Positions 1 to 5,185 of a stretch of DNA of 6,624 nucleotides are shown piece after piece. The number at the start of each line of letters is the position of its first letter. The stretch's first letter is position 1. The stretch comes from CAZUVQ01 sp964623915. GTDB lineage: Bacteria; Bacillota; Clostridia; UMGS1883; UMGS1540. The position numbers were made by a program, and so were the translations under genes. Under the pieces are notes generated by a model. It searched no databases. It was not told the origin of the DNA and saw only the letters and a program-made list of their open reading frames with translations. The stretch is from assembly GCA_964623915.1 (NCBI GenBank), contig CAZUVQ010000089.1:1-6624 (forward strand), given 5' to 3'.

Positions 1-705
1 GGTGTTATGGAGAAATTAGGGGCGCGTGTAGAATGGTTTGATGAACAAAAAACTGTCAATATACATACAGATAACCTGAACATTGAACTGATAGTCGGAG
101 ATAATACTGCAAAAGTAATAAAATACAATGACGGCGTGTACAGTGAAGAAAAAGTGCAGTTAGATGTTCAGGCTCAAATCGTGAGCGACCGTACATTTAT
201 CCCCGGACGCTTTGTTACGGAAACCCTTGGTGCTACTGTAACCTGGAAAGAGGAAATAAAAACCGTTATAATAGATTCTATTATTCAAGGTTTAGAAAAA
301 CCGCTTGATTTTGAGGTTGTTGAAAGGGACACATTTGAAGAAAACGAAACCCTACAAAAATGGTACGAGGACAATTATAAAACAAAAGGCATTTTTCAGT
401 TTGAATACGGAGAATGGATGTATGTGTTGGTATCTGCAGGCGAAAAACCCACAGGGGGCTATGGTTTAACAATTGATAGTGTCACAAATGTTTCACCAAA
501 AACAGCATATGTTTATGCTATCTTAACCTCTCCTGACAAGGATAGCTTTGTTACACAGGCGCTGACATATCCAAATGAAATTATAAGGTTTCAGAAAGGT
601 GATATAGATACTGTTATCTGGGATATAGCAGACAGTGGAAACACAAATAACCATGCATTTTTTAACTTCTTTACAGATACCGTCAAGGAAATATATAATT
701 TTTAA
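1..705 (+). CDS. Stalk-domain (copper amine oxidase N-like) protein with C-terminal PrcB_C-like domain, 5' partial
   Basis: The frame is open from base 1, and the ATG at 7 lies inside a domain, so the true start is probably upstream of the window. The first ~90 residues show the two half-repeats of the copper-amine-oxidase-type N-terminal (stalk) domain: EKLGARVEWFDEQKTVNI, then a PGRFVTETLGATVTW segment ending in KTVII. In this family the domain is a cell-surface stalk, not an oxidase. From about residue 105 to 205 (counted from the ATG at 7) the sequence resembles PrcB_C, with the hallmark SAGEKPTGGYGLTI at 143-156 and a later TYPNEIIRF strand. PrcB is a partner of a surface protease in Treponema; here the domain suggests protein binding outside the cell, which is inference. 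A signal peptide would be in the missing part. The gene ends at TAA with no clear terminator. Domain calls are fairly sure, the cellular role is not. Confidence 0.82.
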   Translation, partial: GVMEKLGARVEWFDEQKTVNIHTDNLNIELIVGDNTAKVIKYNDGVYSEEKVQLDVQAQIVSDRTFIPGRFVTETLGATVTWKEEIKTVIIDSIIQGLEKPLDFEVVERDTFEENETLQKWYEDNYKTKGIFQFEYGEWMYVLVSAGEKPTGGYGLTIDSVTNVSPKTAYVYAILTSPDKDSFVTQALTYPNEIIRFQKGDIDTVIWDIADSGNTNNHAFFNFFTDTVKEIYNF

Positions 706-765
706 TACCGTTTTTACTACATCTGACAAAACCCCTCACGAGCGCTGTTCCCTGCTGCAGGAATA

Positions 766-903
766 TCAGACATTCTTTTTTTCGTCCTCCCCTCCGGGGC
801 CGTCACGGCGCTCTCTTTTGTCAGGATAATACTTTAAGTTATTATTTGTCCACTGATTGTTACCTGCATCCTTTTTAGCGTTTTTGTTTTTCTTTTCTTT
901 CAT
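766..903 (-). CDS. Small charged hypothetical protein, 45 aa
   Basis: Reading the minus strand, an ATG (903-901) opens 45 codons ending in TGA (768-766). A good Shine-Dalgarno, GGAAGGAG (920-913), lies 9 nt upstream. The product starts with a lysine- and asparagine-rich stretch (MKEKKNKNAKKDAG), continues with NQWTNNNLKYYPDKRERRDG and ends with a PGGE-containing acidic/basic tail. There is no membrane segment or signal peptide. I recall similar short proteins with an NNNLKYYPDKRERRDGPGG-like core in Clostridia, usually annotated as hypothetical, but I cannot verify this here. The strong SD, the ordered composition and the fact that the coding stretch explains an otherwise odd GC-rich patch (about 785-815) support a real gene. 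Function is unknown. It is convergent with the stalk-domain gene and divergent from the Rieske oxidoreductase, sharing a 156-bp AT-rich intergenic region with the latter. Confidence 0.72.
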   Translation of the reverse strand: MKEKKNKNAKKDAGNNQWTNNNLKYYPDKRERRDGPGGEDEKKNV

Positions 904-922
904 TTTTATATTCTCCTTCCTT

Positions 923-937
923 TAATAAACTTTATTA
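923..937. repeat. Short AT palindrome upstream of the 45-codon gene
   Basis: TAATAAA and TTTATTA flank a single C, making a 7-bp-arm palindrome just upstream of the Shine-Dalgarno of the minus-strand small gene. It could be an operator or part of a 5' leader hairpin. In such AT-rich DNA it could also arise by chance. Confidence 0.25.
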
Positions 938-980
938 TTAGTAATGCAAAAAGTAAAACTAATATGCTAATTAGGTTTTA

Positions 981-1010
981 AATTTTTGATAATTTTTGAT
1001 AATTTTGATT
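981..1010 (+). repeat. Three tandem copies of a 10-bp unit (AATTTTTGAT)
   Basis: Two exact copies of AATTTTTGAT (981-990 and 991-1000) are followed by a near copy, AATTTTGATT, lacking one T. The array lies directly upstream of the Rieske oxidoreductase gene and supplies two TTGATA hexamers. It may be a slipped-strand repeat that places -35-like elements at 10-bp (one helical turn) steps. Confidence 0.6.
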
Positions 1011-1015
1011 AAAAT
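986..1015 (+). promoter_or_regulatory. Candidate sigma-A promoter for the Rieske oxidoreductase
   Basis: A TTGATA (986-991) and a TAAAAT (1010-1015) are separated by 18 bp. An alternative pair is the second TTGATA (996-1001) with GATAAT (1019-1024), spaced 17 bp. Either would start transcription a short distance before the SD-like AGAAAGG (1043-1049) of the gene at 1060. The prediction is based on hexamer match only, in AT-rich DNA. Confidence 0.42.
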
Positions 1016-1059
1016 AAGGATAATTATTAAATTTTTTTGCGTAGAAAGGCTTTTAACTT

Positions 1060-2505
1060 ATGTCAAAATCAATTTGGTCGGAGACAAAATCTATTAATCA
1101 AAGAGAACCACTTACAGAAAACATTGAAACAGATATTGCGGTAATAGGCGGCGGCCTTGCAGGAATTTTAACAGCTTACAAACTTCAGGAACGCGGAAAA
1201 AAGGTTGTTGTGCTCGAAGCGGTCGAAATCGGCAGTGGACAGACAAAAAACACTACCGCAAAAATCACATCACAGCATGATCTGATATATGATTATCTTT
1301 ATAAAAATTTCGGAGATGATGCTGCAAAGCATTATGCAGCGGCAAATGAAGGAGCCATAGGTGAGTATGAAAAAATAATAGATGAAAACAAAATCGAGTG
1401 TGATTTTTGCCGAACAGATGCGTATCTTTACACAAAAGAGAACCCTGAGCTTTTAAAGGCAGAACATGAAGCCGCCAAAGCAGCAGGAATTGAAGCTGAG
1501 CTTACAACAAACGTCAATCTTCCATTTACAGTATCTGAGGCACTGAAGTTCCCAAATCAAGCACAATTTCATCCTCTTAAGTTTTTGTATGCAATAGCCG
1601 AAAACCTTACTATATATGAGCATACATTTGTATGTGATATAAAGGACAATACCATACTCACAGACAGTGGAAACGTTAAGGCCTCTCATATTATTGTCGC
1701 CACTCATTACCCTTTTATAAACACCCACGGTTTTTATTTTGTAAGAATGCATCAAGAGCGTTCCTATGCCTTGTCGCTTGAAAATGCCGCAAATGTCAAC
1801 GGAATGTATAAGGGAATAGATAATAATGCTTTTTCCTTCAGAAACTACAATAACTTATTAATATTAGGCGGTGGAGGTCACAGAACGGGAGAAAACAGCC
1901 TGGGTGGCATGTATGAAAATTTAACGACAGCCGCCAAAAACTTTTACCCTGAAAGTCAGGTGACAGCATGTTGGTCGGCGCAGGATTGTGTGAGTGTTGA
2001 TTTTATTCCCTATATTGGAAAATACTGCACCACAACACCTGACCTTTATGTTGCAACAGGCTTTAAAAAATGGGGCATGACATCTTCTATGGTTTCTGCA
2101 ATGATTTTGACCGGCATGATATGCGGTGAGGAACATCCTTACTATGAGGTTTTTTCACCACAAAGGTTCAAGCTTTCCGCCTCTGCACAAAATATACTGA
2201 GTGAAGGAAAACAGGCAGTAATGGGGCTTAGTAAAAGATTTTTTTCGTTTCCGGATTCTGAAAGTGAAAAACTGCCGTTGGGTCATGGCGGAATTGTCTC
2301 TTATAACGGTGAAAAACTCGGCGTATACAAGGATGAAAATAGCGAGACTTTTGTAGTAGAACCAAAATGCACCCACCTTGGCTGTGAGCTAACCTTCAAT
2401 CCTGATGAGAAAAGCTGGGATTGCCCATGCCACGGCTCAAGATTTGATTATATAGGAAACCTAATTGACAATCCGGCAACAAAGAATTTGCACAGGGGCG
2501 AGTGA
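1060..2505 (+). CDS. FAD-dependent oxidoreductase with C-terminal Rieske [2Fe-2S] domain (YhfW-like)
   Basis: The 481-residue product has two parts. Residues ~20-390 form a DAO-type FAD oxidoreductase: the dinucleotide-binding motif GGGLAG (30-35) follows the strand IAVI, an acidic residue ends the second strand (VVVLEA, near 54), and GSGQTKNTTAKIT is typical of the YhfW/PuuB-like group. Residues ~405-481 form a Rieske domain with both cluster ligand pairs, C437-x-H439 and C455-x-x-H458. C442 and C457 are also present, the pair that forms the disulfide in classical Rieske proteins. The predicted role is a cytoplasmic flavin/iron-sulfur oxidoreductase; the substrate is unknown for this family. 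Length is slightly under the roughly 500 residues I expect, because the tail after the last Rieske strand is short (NPATKNLHRGE). The ATG at 1060 has AGAAAGG 10 nt upstream. No signal peptide is seen. It stands alone as a transcription unit and appears intact. Confidence 0.93.
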   Translation: MSKSIWSETKSINQREPLTENIETDIAVIGGGLAGILTAYKLQERGKKVVVLEAVEIGSGQTKNTTAKITSQHDLIYDYLYKNFGDDAAKHYAAANEGAIGEYEKIIDENKIECDFCRTDAYLYTKENPELLKAEHEAAKAAGIEAELTTNVNLPFTVSEALKFPNQAQFHPLKFLYAIAENLTIYEHTFVCDIKDNTILTDSGNVKASHIIVATHYPFINTHGFYFVRMHQERSYALSLENAANVNGMYKGIDNNAFSFRNYNNLLILGGGGHRTGENSLGGMYENLTTAAKNFYPESQVTACWSAQDCVSVDFIPYIGKYCTTTPDLYVATGFKKWGMTSSMVSAMILTGMICGEEHPYYEVFSPQRFKLSASAQNILSEGKQAVMGLSKRFFSFPDSESEKLPLGHGGIVSYNGEKLGVYKDENSETFVVEPKCTHLGCELTFNPDEKSWDCPCHGSRFDYIGNLIDNPATKNLHRGE

Positions 2506-2520
2506 TTATTTTCGGGCAAT

Positions 2521-2649
2521 AAAAAACAGCCCCTGATCGAGTAGAGGCTAATCCTTAGTGGATTTCGCCCCTCTCACACCACCGCACGTACCGTTCGGTA
2601 TACGGTGGTTCAATTCATATTGCAACATGCACTTTTAGATAGGGGCTGT
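2521..2649 (-). terminator. Minus-strand terminator-like stem with an intron fragment between its arms
   Basis: On the minus strand ACAGCCCCT (2649-2641) pairs with AGGGGCTGT (2534-2526), and the second arm is followed at once by a T-run (2525-2521). The arms extend by ATC/GAT if one base (2535) is bulged. This is the form of a Rho-independent terminator for minus-strand genes (such as the one at 3035-3565), but its loop is about 106 nt and is filled by group II intron domains V and VI. These domains are themselves hairpins and could bring the arms together. Whether it still terminates is unknown. Confidence 0.5.
2536..2640 (-). mobile_element. Group II intron 3' remnant (domains V and VI)
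   Basis: The minus strand carries GAACCACCGTATACCGAACG (2611-2592), followed by GTACGTGCGGTGGT. It folds as the short domain V hairpin: ACCACCG pairs with CGGTGGT, with a UACC-GAAC-GGUA tip. Domain VI follows: GAGAGGGGC pairs with GCCTCTACTC, leaving one unpaired A (2542) 7 nt before the intron end, at the place of the branch-point adenosine. The element ends CTACTCGAT (2544-2536), matching the A-pyrimidine end rule. Upstream, TGTTGCAATATGAATT looks like the domain IV tail that usually follows the reverse transcriptase gene. No reverse transcriptase, domain I or 5' end is present, so this is a dead fragment of about 105 nt. The 5' limit is uncertain. Confidence 0.8.
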
Positions 2650-2667
2650 AACAAAGCACGCCACACG

Positions 2668-2871
2668 TTAACGAAGTTTAACTGGTCCTCCTGATTGTTC
2701 AACACCCTGTGTATATGAAAATACATTATCTTCAGTAGATGATTTTGGTAAAGTTATTGTGGTAATAAATCCGTTTGAATTGGTCTTGTATTGCACAAGC
2801 TTACCTTTTACCATAGGCATGTTTACGCTAATTGAAAAACCAGCCAATGATTTTATGCCGCGAAAGGCGCT
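2668..2871 (-). pseudogene. C-terminal fragment of a probable surface protein
   Basis: A minus-strand frame of 67 codons runs from just after a TAA (2874-2872) to TAA (2670-2668). The translation reads like protein rather than noise: KSLAGFSISVN, then KGKLVQYKTNSNGFITTI, and a polar tail ending SGGPVKLR. The V-x-Y-K-T-N-S-x-G-x-I-T pattern recalls beta-strand repeats of large clostridial surface proteins (S-layer-homology or stalk-domain types); this is a resemblance from memory only. The only ATGs are internal (2820 and 2814) and have no Shine-Dalgarno, so it is best read as the 3' end of a gene whose upstream part was lost. The break probably lies near the nested inverted repeat at 2883-2965. 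It could also be a short chance frame. Confidence 0.45.
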
Positions 2872-2882
2872 TTACATGAGTG

Positions 2883-2965
2883 CAACATATGTTTAGCTTT
2901 TCGTCATGGCAACTAAACAGCATAGCGGTGCGGATTGGCGGTGTTGCCGTTAATTACATATGTTG
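2883..2965. repeat. Nested inverted repeat, possibly a mobile-element or structured-DNA scar
   Basis: CAACATATGT (2883-2892) and ACATATGTTG (2956-2965) are perfect 10-bp inverted arms. Inside them GGCAAC (2908-2913) pairs with GTTGCC (2943-2948). An alternative small stem uses GTTTAG (2891-2896) and CTAAAC (2913-2918). The two-step stem with unequal internal spacers is more ordered than expected by chance and contains no open frame. It sits between the end of the DUF6512 gene and the broken surface-protein fragment. Possible identities are a MITE-like element, an attC-like recombination site or an RNA structure; none has decisive support. Confidence 0.5.
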
Positions 2966-3034
2966 TTAGAGGCTCGTGTCAAGTGCACCGTGAATTTGAG
3001 TATTTTTTATATATCCGAGGGTTAAGAATGTCCG

Positions 3035-3565
3035 CTAAATACCAAATTTTCCGGTTATGGGATCTTTGAAAAGTGATATTTGAGGGGTATTAAATGTAAA
3101 TCTTATAAATGCAACAACAAGAATTACTATTGCGATAAGAGAGATTGAGTTTATTTTTTTACTGACCTTGTGATTTGAAACTGTAATTTTATATCCGATA
3201 TATTGACTGATTATTACACTTATTAAGAATACTAATATATCCAGTGCTAAATAGTTATCGCCGATTATTCCGGTATATGTATAAAACAACGAAACAATAA
3301 GTGCTATTCCTACAAAAAACGAAGCAGCCTTAGCGGTAATATAGTTATTATAATCTTTGCCAATAATAATATATTCAGCAATTGTAAAAATAAAAGCCGG
3401 CCAAAACAATAACTTTAGGTGCTCCCATGTGCTTTCATTTACTGCTCCAAAGATGCCTACTAATGGATTGTTGCCTGACCATTTATACACATAATGTAGT
3501 ATCGTACCAAACAAAATTGTAAATATAGTGCCTAAGATATAACTTTTCTTAATGCTATGAATCAT
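3035..3565 (-). CDS. DUF6512-like five-helix membrane protein
   Basis: The 176-residue product is an integral membrane protein with five predicted hydrophobic helices, near residues 9-27, 52-69, 79-98, 107-126 and 138-157. Between helices 1 and 2 lies the signature NESTWEHLKLLFWP (43-56), and the end reads PQISLFKDPITGKFGI. I associate both with the DUF6512 family of clostridial membrane proteins. Its function is not known. The charged and aromatic NESTWEH loop next to a membrane face suggests a binding or catalytic site, but that is inference. Length and termini look complete. The ATG at 3565-3563 has GAGGTGAT (3578-3571) at 5-nt spacing. That site lies inside a palindrome, hinting at regulation. 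It is divergently transcribed from the DUF503 gene, with 87 bp between the starts. Confidence 0.8.
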   Translation of the reverse strand: MIHSIKKSYILGTIFTILFGTILHYVYKWSGNNPLVGIFGAVNESTWEHLKLLFWPAFIFTIAEYIIIGKDYNNYITAKAASFFVGIALIVSLFYTYTGIIGDNYLALDILVFLISVIISQYIGYKITVSNHKVSKKINSISLIAIVILVVAFIRFTFNTPQISLFKDPITGKFGI

Positions 3566-3570
3566 TAATT

Positions 3571-3598
3571 ATCACCTCATATTTAAAATATGAGTGAT
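3571..3598 (-). promoter_or_regulatory. Palindrome covering the ribosome binding site of the DUF6512 gene
   Basis: On the plus strand ATCAC-C-TCATATT (3571-3583) and AATATGAGTGAT (3587-3598) are inverted copies, with one bulged C and a TAA loop. On the minus-strand transcript the second arm of the hairpin contains the Shine-Dalgarno GAGGTGAT. If folded it would hide the ribosome binding site. Alternatively, the DNA palindrome may be an operator between two divergent genes. Confidence 0.5.
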
Positions 3599-3606
3599 TT
3601 TCTAGT

Positions 3607-3612
3607 ATTATA
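3607..3612 (-). promoter_or_regulatory. Candidate -10 box for the DUF6512 gene
   Basis: The minus strand reads TATAAT (3612-3607), a perfect -10 hexamer about 45 nt upstream of the start codon at 3565. No good -35 is seen at 17 bp; the nearest match, TTGCAA (3632-3627), is only 14 bp away. The call rests on the single hexamer. Confidence 0.35.
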
Positions 3613-3652
3613 CATATGATATTAATTGCAATTATTGAAAGGACAAAATAAT

Positions 3653-3934
3653 ATGCAAATAGGTTTAATGCAAATAAAACTATATGCGCCGTACGTACAC
3701 TCTCTGAAAGATAAGCGAATGATTGTGAAAAGCTTAATCACAAAAATCAGAAATAAATTCAATGTTTCCGTTTGCGAAGTTTCCGAGCAGGATACTCATC
3801 AAACAATTATTATTGCAATTGCTCATGTGTTTGCAGATGGAATGATTCCTGACAGTGTATGGGATAATATTTTAAACATTATTGTGGATACTACTGAAGC
3901 AGAAATAACAAATGTTATACGTGAGCTGAGATGA
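3653..3934 (+). CDS. DUF503 (YlxP-like) small protein
   Basis: I place the start at ATG 3653, not at an upstream in-frame ATG at 3626, because GAAAGGA (3637-3643) lies 9 nt before it and the resulting N-terminus, MQIGLMQIKLYAP, matches the first strand of DUF503 proteins. The 93-residue length is normal for the family. The signature is clear: HSLKDKRMIVKSLITKIRNK (a basic helix), then FNVSVCEVSEQDTHQTIII, then a C-terminal helix and the strand AEITNVIRELR. The family member YlxP lies next to infB/rbfA in Bacillus and is thought to be ribosome-associated; the exact role is not settled. Here it is away from that context, divergent from the DUF6512 gene and just upstream of a phage tail gene. 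It appears intact. One odd point is the HQT stretch, where many members have WQR. Confidence 0.87.
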   Translation: MQIGLMQIKLYAPYVHSLKDKRMIVKSLITKIRNKFNVSVCEVSEQDTHQTIIIAIAHVFADGMIPDSVWDNILNIIVDTTEAEITNVIRELR

Positions 3935-3967
3935 TATTGCACTTTCTTAAAGGGAGGTGTTTTTTGT

Positions 3968-4882
3968 TTGCTCATTTTTAGAAAGGGTATGATTATAATG
4001 TACGATTATAACGCAGAACAAGCATTAATGAATGTAAGGGTTAACAACAGTGACGAATATTCCAATGGCTTATATTACTGGTCACTTGAAGATACTACAG
4101 TAGAAACTGTTGCAACAGCAAGAATATTAACAGGCTTTTTTAACTTAAACGCTCTTTTGAGTGGGATGCCGAGAAAGATATATTTTGACCATGTCAATAC
4201 TGCAGACTATGGTGTTTCTGTATTAAATGTGAGCGGAAGATGGGAAACACCTGTGGGCGAAGAAACATCTGCCACTGTGCCTGCAATGGACGGAGCATAC
4301 TATCATCATACTAAGCTGAGCGAACGAATACTTGAAGTGAAATGCCTATTAAAGCAAGAAAGCATGTCGGCAATTGCTGCAGCAAACAGACAATTGAATA
4401 ATCTTTTTAATCCAAAAAAAGGTGAATGCAAGATATACTTTGATGATGAGTATTTCTATTGGTACAAGGGTAGGTTTAGAGATAAAGCAGTTAATGAAAT
4501 GGGAAGCAAGTATGAAGTTTTCACATTAACCTTTGCTTGTACCAAACCTTTTGTCTACGGTGAGCCTCAATATTACAGAACTGAAAATACTGCGAAAGTT
4601 GATAACAGAGGTGCTTTGAAAACGCCACTCAAGTTAACAGTTTCAGGCTATGCAAGCTTCCCAGTTATAACAATCAGTGACAGTAAAATATATATTAACA
4701 CAGCGCTATCAAGCACAGCAGATAAATTCATAATCGACACAGAAAAATATGAAGTAACCTTAAACGGAGCTCCTGCCGCACATTTAGCGGAAGGGGCATT
4801 TTTAATGCTCGAAACAGGTGCAACAGATATTTCTGTATCAGACGGTACGCTTGAAATTGAGTTTAGTGAAATGTGGATTTAG
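3968..4882 (+). CDS. Siphophage distal tail (Dit-like) protein with an N-terminal extension
   Basis: The translation from TTG 3968 is 304 residues. AGGGAGGTG (3951-3959) lies 8 nt upstream, so TTG is preferred over the weaker in-frame ATGs at 3989 and 3998. From M67 the protein looks like a Dit/Sipho_tail (PF05709-type) protein: MPRKIYFDHVNTADYGVSV, a VPAMDGAYYHH segment like the VPGRDG loop of the family, a conserved ILEVKCLLK strand, and a ring-forming N-domain ending near FACTKPFVYGEPQYY (189-203). A C-terminal beta domain follows to 304. Dit forms the hub ring at the tip of the phage tail. Residues 1-66 do not resemble Dit and I do not recognise them; they may be a fusion from another gene. 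No tape-measure gene is found upstream, so this is an isolated prophage remnant. The stop is followed 12 nt later by the next TTG start. Confidence 0.78.
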   Translation: MLIFRKGMIIMYDYNAEQALMNVRVNNSDEYSNGLYYWSLEDTTVETVATARILTGFFNLNALLSGMPRKIYFDHVNTADYGVSVLNVSGRWETPVGEETSATVPAMDGAYYHHTKLSERILEVKCLLKQESMSAIAAANRQLNNLFNPKKGECKIYFDDEYFYWYKGRFRDKAVNEMGSKYEVFTLTFACTKPFVYGEPQYYRTENTAKVDNRGALKTPLKLTVSGYASFPVITISDSKIYINTALSSTADKFIIDTEKYEVTLNGAPAAHLAEGAFLMLETGATDISVSDGTLEIEFSEMWI

Positions 4883-4894
4883 GGGGGTGATTTT

Positions 4895-5185
4895 TTGCTT
4901 GAGTTTTATGATGCAGTGGGTGTCAAAAGGATTGGTTATCTTACCGACAATGGAGGGCAAAGCTACAAAATGGTAAGAGGTTTTTTCTTAGGTTTACTCG
5001 TGAGTGGTTTAGAGCGTATGAAAAAAGTGCATCAAATGGGGGGACCACAGTTCAGACAAATGTCTTTTATCGACTGCGGACGATTTGCAAATGCGGTCGG
5101 AGCACATTGTGTATCTGCAATGGGTGCAACTACGGGAATTGTCCATATGGCTGATATATTGAGGTTTATGGAGGCGAACATATGA
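4895..5185 (+). pseudogene. Chimeric ORF: phage tail protein N-terminus joined to a PfkB-family kinase C-terminus
   Basis: The 96-residue frame starts at TTG 4895 after a strong AGGGGGGTGA (4881-4890). Residues 1 to ~24 (MLEFYDAVGVKRIGYLTDNG and a few more) fit the start of a tail-tip (Tal-like) protein, which is the usual gene after dit. From ~29 onward it reads as the end of a PfkB-family sugar kinase: GFFLGLLVSGLE (29-40), then FIDCGRFANAVGAHCVSAMG (58-77) and ATTGI (78-82), followed by a short final helix. PfkB proteins carry a catalytic GxGD motif just before the GFF-like helix; here phage-like sequence replaces it, so a working kinase is not possible. The segment ERMKKVHQMGGPQFRQ (40-55) is unusual and may be a second small insertion. 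The TGA overlaps the ATG of the next gene, keeping the old operon coupling. Confidence 0.72.
4964..4985. other. Probable deletion junction, phage tail gene to pfkB-type gene
   Basis: The change from tail-like to kinase-like protein falls near codons 24-30 of the ORF at 4895. The reading frame is unbroken across it. I see no insertion sequence or attachment site there, so illegitimate recombination is the likely cause if the join is real. Confidence 0.5.

Noticed and set aside
706..765. Terminator between the convergent genes at the left
   Set aside because: CCTGCTGCAGG forms only a tight imperfect hairpin with no T-run on either strand.
523..829. Additional ORFs overlapping the end of the stalk gene on both strands
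   Set aside because: They overlap the stalk-domain gene or the 45-codon gene in other frames, lack ribosome binding sites and have no domain-like content.
1453..2376. Minus-strand ORFs inside the Rieske oxidoreductase gene
   Set aside because: They are antisense shadows of a well-supported coding frame, with cysteine- and aromatic-rich translations and no start signals.
2506..2535. Rho-independent terminator for the Rieske oxidoreductase on the plus strand
   Set aside because: The only local stem is GGGC/GCCC with an A-rich loop and no following T-run. The strong stem at 2526-2649 has its T-run on the minus-strand side.
2883..2965. Integron attC site
   Set aside because: The minus strand starts CTCTAAC and ends GTTGCAC, each one base off the RYYYAAC / GTTRRRY cores. 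The pairing register of the arms does not put these cores opposite each other, and no integrase or second site is present.
3626..3652. Upstream ATG (3626) as the start of the DUF503 gene
   Set aside because: It lacks a ribosome binding site and would overlap the SD of the better start at 3653. The added residues MQLLKGQNN are the SD region translated.
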